NCBI GenBank assembly: GCA_045576675.1
Contig: JAZNGX010000178.1
Span: forward strand, 1-18,880
DNA length: 18,880 nucleotides
Reading direction: 5' to 3'
Origin: JAZNGX01 sp045576675
GTDB taxonomy: Bacteria > Bacillota > Clostridia > Monoglobales > Firm-18
Shown here: positions 7,418 to 13,523 of the stretch, in pieces
Layout of the letters: each line of letters starts with the position of its first letter
Numbering within the stretch: position 1 is the stretch's first letter
Program-made: the position numbers and the translations under genes
Notes under the pieces: model-generated
Told to the model about the DNA's origin: nothing
Databases searched by the model: none
The model's input: the letters and a program-made list of their open reading frames with translations, nothing else

Positions 7418-8032
7418 CTAACACAATTCAATTTTATTAACGGATACCTCAAACGCTGTTTTGGTAACAATAGTGTCATCATCAAGCTTTTTCTGATATT
7501 GACGTGACTGCATACGCCCTGTAATTCTAACATTGTCACCCACACACAAGTCACGTGCAAAGCGTGCGTTTCTTCCCCATGCAATACAGGGAATATAATC
7601 TGATTTGTTGTGACTTCTGTTGACTGCAAGCAGCATATCTGTTATTTCTCGTCCGAACGGAGTTGTGCGATATGTAGGCACTTTGCATATATAGCCGTCA
7701 AGCTCAACCTCATTGATATAATCTGCATCAGGAGGTGCAAGATATATTGTTTTTGCAAAAAGCGTTAAAATCAGTCTGCTGCCCACACCTGTATAATTAT
7801 TGTACGAACGAAACTGACCGCTTATAAAAAGCTTATCACCGACTTTATAATCATAATTTGCCATAGTTTTTTCCGATACAGTGATATTTATGTAATCCAC
7901 ACTGTCGGACAAGCGTGGCACCTTAACCTTAAAGCAATAAAAAGACTCGTCAAAGCTTTCGTGGCTGAACACAGGCTCGCTTACCATTTCTCCCATAAGC
8001 TCTGCCCTGTTACTCATAAGTAAATTTTCCAA
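7418..8032 (-). CDS. Tandem OB-fold single-stranded-DNA-binding-like protein
   Basis: A protein of about 204 residues built from two consecutive OB-fold modules resembling bacterial SSB/PriB. The C-terminal module is clearest: ELDGYICKVPTYRTTPFGRE, then LLAVNR, YIPCIAWGRNARFA and VGDNVRITGRMQSRQY, matching the canonical SSB pattern of strand order and aromatic positions. The N-terminal half has similar spacing (AELMGEMVSEPVF, VGDKLFISGQFRS) but is more diverged. The acidic C-terminal tip that ordinary SSB uses to recruit partners is absent; the protein ends KIELC. Start choice is uncertain: the TTG at 8030-8032 has AGGAG ten bases upstream, the GTG at 8039-8041 is too close to it, and the ATG at 8015-8017 too far. 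Function as a housekeeping SSB is unlikely because of the missing tail; an auxiliary or regulatory ssDNA/RNA-binding role is inferred. It is monocistronic. Confidence 0.8.
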   Translation of the reverse strand: MENLLMSNRAELMGEMVSEPVFSHESFDESFYCFKVKVPRLSDSVDYINITVSEKTMANYDYKVGDKLFISGQFRSYNNYTGVGSRLILTLFAKTIYLAPPDADYINEVELDGYICKVPTYRTTPFGREITDMLLAVNRSHNKSDYIPCIAWGRNARFARDLCVGDNVRITGRMQSRQYQKKLDDDTIVTKTAFEVSVNKIELC

Positions 8033-8046
8033 AACGTTCACTCTCC

Positions 8047-8087
8047 TGTTATAATCTTTAATATTATACTATTCACAGATTATAACA
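8047..8087. repeat. Perfect 11-bp inverted repeat across the SSB-like promoter
   Basis: TGTTATAATCT (8047-8057) and its exact reverse complement AGATTATAACA (8077-8087) are separated by 19 bases. The distal arm supplies the extended -10 on the minus strand and the proximal arm abuts the RBS. A transcript starting downstream of that -10 would contain only one arm, so a DNA operator fits better than an RNA hairpin. Confidence 0.7.
8063..8087 (-). promoter_or_regulatory. Probable promoter of the SSB-like gene
   Basis: On the minus strand an extended -10 TGTTATAAT (8087-8079) and a second TATAAT (8068-8063) precede the gene. No good -35 hexamer is visible at 16-18 bases for either, which is tolerable for an extended -10 promoter. 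Which of the two is used cannot be decided from sequence. Confidence 0.5.
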
Positions 8088-8134
8088 ATTAGAACGGCTT
8101 TCGATTACAAAAGTTTTTCCGATTCAGGACAGAA

Positions 8135-8980
8135 TTATGGTTTCAGAACCTTTAAACAGAACGGATTTTGAGATTTTGAGTTCTCTAATTCTTTTTGGAT
8201 AATTGCGAAATCCAATCTGTATTTTGAAGGCGTTGTCCCTGTTACTTTCCTAAACAATCGCATAAAATGTACATCGTTTGCATATCCGCACATTTTAGAT
8301 ATACTGCATACTGTAAAATCAGTGCTTGATAACAGATACTTTGCATACTCTATTCGTCCGAGCAAAACCTCTTCCATAATTGATGCTCCAAAAAAGCTCT
8401 TATATAAATGTTGAATATAAGAACGGCTTAAATTCAGCTTTTTGCAAATTTTATCTATATTCCAATCGTTTTGCGGTGCGAGTTGTATTTCGTGTCTTAA
8501 AGTGCAAAACAATTCGTAGTATGGTTTTTCTTTTGCTAAAACAGGCATTTTCAGCATTTCGGATAATTTTATTAATATCAAATTAAAATATAGGTTCATC
8601 GAATCTTCTTTATATAAATTCTGCGAATACTTTTCACTGAAAATTTTCCTTATCAGTTCAGAAAAAACAGTTGTACTATTTACGGATAATATGGTATCAA
8701 AAGGGATATCAAGTTTTTGTATTTCGTTCATTTCCTCATCATCAACATCAAAATGTATCCAATCGTTTGCATATTCTTTTGATAAAGCTCCATAAATCTG
8801 CGGCGTTCCTTTTTTAAAAAGCACAACGGAATTAGGTGATGCAATATGTTTTTCGTTATCAAAAACAAAAAAAGCCTCTGTTTTTAATATTAAAAGGATA
8901 TAATCTCCTGAGCCATATGGTCTGTTTATGAAAAAATCCGCCGGATGTCTGTAATTGTACCCAACATTTACTATTTTCAT
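8135..8980 (-). CDS. AraC-family transcriptional regulator, probably of arabinose use
   Basis: A 281-residue AraC/XylS-type regulator. Residues 1 to about 145 form the cupin-like sensor domain (RPYGSGDYILLILKTE; SPNSVVLFKKGTPQIYG). Residues 172-260 carry the double helix-turn-helix: first HTH around 175-196 (IDKICKKLNLSRSYIQHLYK), second around 224-246 (VCSISKMCGYANDVHFMRLF), followed by the family signature TGTTPSKYR. The start ATG has GGAGG eight bases upstream. It is transcribed divergently from the arabinofuranosidase gene, with interleaved promoters, so it is inferred to activate or repress that gene in response to arabinose or an arabino-oligosaccharide and possibly to regulate itself. 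The effector is not proven. The DNA-binding domain appears intact. Confidence 0.92.
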   Translation of the reverse strand: MKIVNVGYNYRHPADFFINRPYGSGDYILLILKTEAFFVFDNEKHIASPNSVVLFKKGTPQIYGALSKEYANDWIHFDVDDEEMNEIQKLDIPFDTILSVNSTTVFSELIRKIFSEKYSQNLYKEDSMNLYFNLILIKLSEMLKMPVLAKEKPYYELFCTLRHEIQLAPQNDWNIDKICKKLNLSRSYIQHLYKSFFGASIMEEVLLGRIEYAKYLLSSTDFTVCSISKMCGYANDVHFMRLFRKVTGTTPSKYRLDFAIIQKELENSKSQNPFCLKVLKP

Positions 8981-9019
8981 CAGTCATTCCTCCAAAGCAC
9001 AAAACATCAGTATATTGAT

Positions 9020-9048
9020 ATTATAAACAATTGAAGTGTTTCTGTCAA
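9020..9048 (-). promoter_or_regulatory. Consensus promoter of the AraC-family gene
   Basis: On the minus strand a perfect TTGACA (9048-9043), a 17-base spacer and a perfect TATAAT (9025-9020). The predicted start is near 9013, giving a leader of about 33 bases. The element overlaps the -35 box of the divergent arabinofuranosidase promoter. Confidence 0.82.
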
Positions 9049-9059
9049 CATTGTATAAT
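9031..9059 (+). promoter_or_regulatory. Promoter of the arabinofuranosidase gene
   Basis: TTGAAG (9031-9036), a 17-base spacer and a perfect TATAAT (9054-9059). It is interleaved with the minus-strand promoter at 9020-9048, so polymerase at one should block the other. The AGGAGG of the gene lies just downstream at 9068-9073. Confidence 0.8.
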
Positions 9060-9081
9060 TACTGTCAGGAGGCGATTGATT

Positions 9082-10554
9082 ATGAAAGCAGAAATAATCA
9101 TTAATAAGAATTTTAAAATCGGAGAAATAGACAAAAGAATATACGGTTCATTCATCGAGCATATAGGCAGAGCTGTATATGGTGGAATATATGAACCAAC
9201 ACACGAAACCGCTGATGACAACGGATTCAGAAAGGACGTGTTGGAGCTTGTAAAAAAGTTAAATGTTCCGATTGTACGTTACCCCGGAGGAAATTTTGTT
9301 TCGGGTTATAACTGGGAAGACGGAACAGGCGACAAATCCAAACGACCAAAAAAGCTGGAGGTTGCATGGAAGTCAACAGAAACAAACGAAGTCGGCATAG
9401 ACGAGTTTCAAGAGTGGGCAAAACGAGCTGATACAGATATAATGATGGCTGTTAATTTAGGTACACGAGGCCCACAAGATGCACAAAACCTGGTGGAATA
9501 CTGTAATCTTAATACCGATACACATTATGCAAATATGAGACGGGAAAACGGTTTTAAAGAACCCTTTGGAATTAAAACATGGTGTCTTGGCAATGAAATG
9601 GACGGGCCGTGGCAGATTGGACATAAAACTGCAGAAGAGTATGGAAGGATTGCGGCAGAAACTGCAAAGCTTATGAAGCGTGCAGACTCCGACATTGAAC
9701 TGGTAGCATGCGGAAGCTCGCATTATGATATGCCTACATTTGCACAGTGGGAGTTAACAGTTCTCGACCATGCATATGATGATGTTGATTATATTTCCTT
9801 ACACGAGTATTATGGAAACCAAAGCGATAACACAGCTGATTTTCTTGCAAGATCCATACATATGGACTCTTATATTAAATCTGTTGCAGCTATATGTGAT
9901 GCAGTAAAAGCGAAGAAGCATTCAAATAAAACCATAAATCTTTCTTTTGATGAGTGGAATGTATGGTTCCACAGCAAAGGGAAAAAGTTTGACAAATGGA
10001 GTGTTGCCCCGGAAATAGTGGAAGATATATATAATTTTGAAGATGCATTGGTTGTAGGCTGTATGCTGATTACCCTTCAAAACAATTGTGACCGTGTGAA
10101 AATGGCTTGCCTTGCACAGCTTGTAAATGTTATTGCACCTATTATGACAGAGAATGGCGGAGCTGCATGGGCTCAGACTATATTCTATCCCTATATGTAT
10201 TCATCTTTGAACGGCAGAGGAACTGCATTACAGACAATAACAAAGTGTGATAGCTACAAAACAACAGATAATCTGACTGCACCTTATATAGAAGCCTCTG
10301 TTATATATAACGAAGGAAAAGGAGAGCTGACTGTTTTTGCTGTAAATCGTTCACTTGATGAAGATATAGAACTTTCTCTCGACCTTGAAGGATTTGAAGG
10401 AGCAAATTTAGAGGAACATATTGAACTATATTCTGATAATCTCAAAAGTATAAATACAAAGGATAATATGGCAGTATCCCCGGAAAAGAGAGAAATCACC
10501 GATAAAATCACATTAAAAAAACATTCATGGAATATGTTGTTATATAAGTGTTAA
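9082..10554 (+). CDS. abfA: GH51 alpha-L-arabinofuranosidase, intracellular
   Basis: Glycoside hydrolase of family 51 that releases terminal alpha-L-arabinofuranosyl residues from arabinan or arabinoxylan oligosaccharides by a retaining mechanism. From the ATG at 9082 it has 490 residues, a typical length; AGGAGG lies nine bases upstream, whereas a longer in-frame start at 9031 falls inside the promoter. The acid/base Glu172 is in CLGNEMDGPW and the nucleophile Glu291 in SFDEWNVW, both in family-standard context. Other conserved blocks are YGSFIEHIGRAVYGGIYEP, RYPGGNFVSGYNWEDG and ISLHEYYGN. There is no signal peptide, so imported oligosaccharides are the likely substrate. No transporter or arabinose isomerase gene is in the window. 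Control by the divergent AraC-type regulator is inferred. It ends at a bidirectional terminator. Confidence 0.95.
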   Translation: MKAEIIINKNFKIGEIDKRIYGSFIEHIGRAVYGGIYEPTHETADDNGFRKDVLELVKKLNVPIVRYPGGNFVSGYNWEDGTGDKSKRPKKLEVAWKSTETNEVGIDEFQEWAKRADTDIMMAVNLGTRGPQDAQNLVEYCNLNTDTHYANMRRENGFKEPFGIKTWCLGNEMDGPWQIGHKTAEEYGRIAAETAKLMKRADSDIELVACGSSHYDMPTFAQWELTVLDHAYDDVDYISLHEYYGNQSDNTADFLARSIHMDSYIKSVAAICDAVKAKKHSNKTINLSFDEWNVWFHSKGKKFDKWSVAPEIVEDIYNFEDALVVGCMLITLQNNCDRVKMACLAQLVNVIAPIMTENGGAAWAQTIFYPYMYSSLNGRGTALQTITKCDSYKTTDNLTAPYIEASVIYNEGKGELTVFAVNRSLDEDIELSLDLEGFEGANLEEHIELYSDNLKSINTKDNMAVSPEKREITDKITLKKHSWNMLLYKC

Positions 10555-10592
10555 AAAAGAAGCTGTATCGCCATTTCGGGCGATACAGCTTC
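10553..10592. terminator. Bidirectional intrinsic terminator between abfA and the SLH gene
   Basis: A perfect 14-bp stem, GAAGCTGTATCGCC (10559-10572) with GGCGATACAGCTTC (10579-10592), and a six-base loop. Reading minus, the stem is followed by six T, so it efficiently ends the SLH gene. Reading plus, TTCCCTTT follows, a weaker tail for abfA. The outer nine bases match the terminator at 5314. Confidence 0.88.
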
Positions 10593-10617
10593 TTCCCTTT
10601 AGAGTATTTATACTAAA

Positions 10618-13290
10618 TTATCCCTGAATGATTACTATTTCAGTTACCTCGCCTTTGTATATTCTTACGAATACCTTTTCAGGATCTGCCTCGTCAAACT
10701 TGCTGATATAGCTTGAGTCAACGATTTTTACCTGCTGACCTGTCGGTTTTGAGTAATCGTACTGGTATACTATAGCATCTTTAATACCAAAGTTTGTTTC
10801 AGACATATTGTTTGCAACAACATTCATTGAGGTTGAGAATTTCTTTGTTACCTTACCGATAACAGTTTCCATCTCTGTACCTGTATACTCTTTGTATACG
10901 TTTACTGAGTCGTTGCTTCTGTCAGCACTGTCTAACAGAAGTGTAACCTTGTCGATTTCACCCTTAGCATTTGTGCTGTACTGAATGATGTCACCAACCT
11001 CTAAGGTCTTGTCACCCTTTACAAGAGTTTCGGTGTCTTTTGCGTTTAGTGATACCTTCTCGCCGTTCTGCAATGCATATAGCTTGTGAACCGCAACGTG
11101 TTCGTCGTTCTGGGTTGTTGTGATTTTTTCAACTACTGCGATAGCCGCTTCACTGTTAACCTGACTTGCACTGTTTTTAACTATAACAACCTTTGCTGTT
11201 AAGTCCTCTGACAAGTCAAAGATATCAACGTTGTACATTGTTTTGTTTACAAACATTTCCTGAGTTCTTACTGCAAAGTTCTCGGGGTCTGTTTCACCTG
11301 CGGGGATATCAAATACGATTGTATCCTTTGACAGATTGAAGTTGCCTAATTTGTTGTTTGTTGATTTATATTCCACACCATTGTCAGTTCCTGTTGCACT
11401 GTCGTATGATGTGAAGTCAAGAGAGAATGAATTTTTAAGTGATGTTCCCGGAGTGCTGTTAACAGTTGCTGTGTTAACATAGTACACCTGTCCGTTTGAG
11501 TTTACTTCATAAGTGATCAGCTGTGTGATATTGCCACCATTTGCTGCTGCAATAGCATCCTTAGCCTGTGCTGCTGTAAGGTTTGATTTGTTGTTAACCT
11601 TGATTTTGCTTGCCGCGTCAACTATTTCAACCTCGCCGTCCTTTGTGAACAGCTTAAGCTGCAATGTGTTGTCAAGTGTACCCTTAACCTCTGCATTTAC
11701 AAGGTACGCATAGTTGCTGCCCGCTTTTGTCTGAGTGTCAACTGCTGCAATTTTGTTTTCGATGTCAAGATAGAATATACCCTCGTCGTTTAACTGCAGG
11801 TCAGGCTGATTTGCCTGTATATAGTTTGCAGCTATTTCGTACTGCTCGTCACCGATTGTATATTTGTCATCAAAAATTTCTGAAATCTTGCCTGACACAG
11901 TTTTGTCTGATACATAAACTGTGAATTTTGAAGCATCTGCAACACTTGCTTTATCCATCGCTACTGAAAGAATATCCCATTCTTTTATATCCTCAATTGA
12001 GATTTCCTTACCGTCTTTTATAATCTTGAAGCTGATGTTTTTGTCATCAGGGTCAAGTGTTAATGTGAACAGATTAAACTTGTCGCTGATTTTATGGCTT
12101 ACCAATGAAACCTCATCTACTACAATGTTTTTATATTCTGTTACAAATATATAGTTGTATTCCTCAGATTTTGTTGTATCAATCAAATCAACGTGACCTG
12201 AAGTTAAGTTTTTAATGTCTGCTACTGACATTGTTGACATAAGACCATTATAGAATATCTTAACGTCTTTAGAAATTGTTATTTCTGTAGGCTTTCTGTC
12301 GTCCTCGTTTTCCCAATAGCTTAATGTTTTGTTGGCACCGTCTGCACCTGTGATTGCTTCAATATCCTTAACCTCAATTTTAACCTCATTCATTTTGTTT
12401 TTGTCTGCTCTTATAAGAATGATGTTTTTATCGTTGTTTACATCCTCTTTAACGTAAGCAATTACGTTTTTAGCAAGGTACTCGTCTGCATCTGTGCCGT
12501 TGGTGTAGTATACCTCAGAATTTTCGCCAACCTTGATTATAATTTCACCGTCTTTTAATGAAGATGAACCTGTTAATGTTGAATGACTGTTGGCTGTAAC
12601 CTGACCGAAGATTTTTTCTACGTCAAGCTTATCCTCTAAAAGTGTTTTGTCTACTACTTCATAAGTTTCATTTGAGCCAAAGCCTGTTTTCTCCATCATA
12701 TCAATTGTTAATGAATTGAAAGCAAGCATTGCCGCAATACCTCTTGTAGCCGCCTCGTTTGCACCTGCAGATACACCGTTTTTAAGCATACCAATCTGAC
12801 CTGCAACTACAATATAACCGTTGGGGAAGCCCCCCTTATCCTTAGCACTTACTTCGTAACCCAATGCACGTGTAAAGATTGTTACTGCCTCTGCAAATGT
12901 GATTTTGTCGTCGGGACGGAAGTTACCCATATCGTCACCGATTACAAGACCCTGTGATGTTGCAACATTAATATAACCTGTTGCCCAGTGGTCTGCAACA
13001 ACGTCAGGATACTTTGTTAAGCCTGTTGATGTTTCTGCTGCATCACCAAGACCTGAAATCAACACCGCAATTTTTGCAACCTCCGAACGGATTATTCCGT
13101 CTTCAAGTCTGAAGTCTCCGGTATCCTTATCTCCTACCATTATATCAAGTGCCTGCAATAACTCAACCGATTCTTCATACTTTGTGCCTATTACATCGTC
13201 CGGCAGCTTTGCCGCTGATGCAAATGGTATAATGCCTAATGACATTACAAAAACGATAAACAATGATATTGTTTTCTTCATTTTACTCAT
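10618..13290 (-). CDS. Secreted SLH-domain cell-surface protein (890 residues)
   Basis: Exported surface protein anchored by S-layer homology domains, which in Firmicutes normally bind pyruvylated secondary cell-wall polymer. The start ATG at 13288-13290 has AGGAGG ten bases upstream. A signal peptide covers residues 1-26 (Lys-rich start, hydrophobic core, FASA before AKLPDD). Three SLH repeats follow at about 32-83, 93-146 (KYPDVVADHWATGYINVA ending in FTRALGYE) and 154-200 (the most diverged). Residues from about 210 to the end are a long, beta-rich, Asp/Lys/Thr-rich region made of several related units with no enzymatic motif that I recognise; Cys is absent from the parts examined. The gene is divergent from a second SLH protein gene at 13524 and shares its regulatory region. 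It may be an S-layer or other structural surface protein; no catalytic role should be assumed. Confidence 0.88.
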   Translation of the reverse strand: MSKMKKTISLFIVFVMSLGIIPFASAAKLPDDVIGTKYEESVELLQALDIMVGDKDTGDFRLEDGIIRSEVAKIAVLISGLGDAAETSTGLTKYPDVVADHWATGYINVATSQGLVIGDDMGNFRPDDKITFAEAVTIFTRALGYEVSAKDKGGFPNGYIVVAGQIGMLKNGVSAGANEAATRGIAAMLAFNSLTIDMMEKTGFGSNETYEVVDKTLLEDKLDVEKIFGQVTANSHSTLTGSSSLKDGEIIIKVGENSEVYYTNGTDADEYLAKNVIAYVKEDVNNDKNIILIRADKNKMNEVKIEVKDIEAITGADGANKTLSYWENEDDRKPTEITISKDVKIFYNGLMSTMSVADIKNLTSGHVDLIDTTKSEEYNYIFVTEYKNIVVDEVSLVSHKISDKFNLFTLTLDPDDKNISFKIIKDGKEISIEDIKEWDILSVAMDKASVADASKFTVYVSDKTVSGKISEIFDDKYTIGDEQYEIAANYIQANQPDLQLNDEGIFYLDIENKIAAVDTQTKAGSNYAYLVNAEVKGTLDNTLQLKLFTKDGEVEIVDAASKIKVNNKSNLTAAQAKDAIAAANGGNITQLITYEVNSNGQVYYVNTATVNSTPGTSLKNSFSLDFTSYDSATGTDNGVEYKSTNNKLGNFNLSKDTIVFDIPAGETDPENFAVRTQEMFVNKTMYNVDIFDLSEDLTAKVVIVKNSASQVNSEAAIAVVEKITTTQNDEHVAVHKLYALQNGEKVSLNAKDTETLVKGDKTLEVGDIIQYSTNAKGEIDKVTLLLDSADRSNDSVNVYKEYTGTEMETVIGKVTKKFSTSMNVVANNMSETNFGIKDAIVYQYDYSKPTGQQVKIVDSSYISKFDEADPEKVFVRIYKGEVTEIVIIQG

Positions 13291-13348
13291 TACTTTTCTT
13301 CCTCCTATATATTTTGTAATGGTGCGAAACAAAACTCGCCATCATACA

Positions 13349-13385
13349 GTTGACATAATCGTATGTTTTCTTGCATTATGTCAAC
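13349..13385. repeat. Perfect 11-bp inverted repeat overlapping the SLH gene promoter
   Basis: GTTGACATAAT (13349-13359) and its exact reverse complement ATTATGTCAAC (13375-13385), separated by 15 bases. Each arm contains TTGACA on one strand and most of a -10-like hexamer on the other, so the same palindrome can be read as TTGACA-N18-(G/C)ATTAT in both directions. Confidence 0.75.
13355..13384 (-). promoter_or_regulatory. Probable promoter of the 890-residue SLH protein
   Basis: On the minus strand a perfect TTGACA (13384-13379), an 18-base spacer and GATTAT (13360-13355). Both boxes lie in the arms of the inverted repeat at 13349-13385, as expected if that repeat is an operator. Confidence 0.55.
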
Positions 13386-13420
13386 CACAGTTAGATAATA
13401 CATCAAAATCGTTCAACTTG

Positions 13421-13458
13421 CAATACTAAATTTTTACCAATTCTACAATTTAGTGTTG
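13421..13458. repeat. 12-bp inverted repeat overlapping the -35 of the second SLH gene
   Basis: CAATACTAAATT (13421-13432) and AATTTAGTGTTG (13447-13458) pair at 11 of 12 positions, the other being a T-G combination, across 14 bases. The right arm runs into the TTGAAA -35 box. Confidence 0.6.
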
Positions 13459-13489
13459 AAAAAAAGAAAATTGTATGTTATTATATAAT
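13456..13489 (+). promoter_or_regulatory. Promoter of the 605-residue SLH protein
   Basis: TTGAAA (13456-13461), a 17-base spacer and TATTAT (13479-13484) preceded by TGT (extended -10). An overlapping TATAAT lies at 13484-13489. The gene's GGAGGG follows at 13515-13520. Confidence 0.7.
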
Positions 13490-13523
13490 AGTAGAAATAT
13501 AAAGCAGACAAATTGGAGGGATT

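Noticed and set aside
7228..7629. Minus-strand open frame of 133 codons
   Set aside because: It is a shifted frame across the end of the SSB-like gene, its terminator and the branched repeat; no RBS and no recognisable protein.
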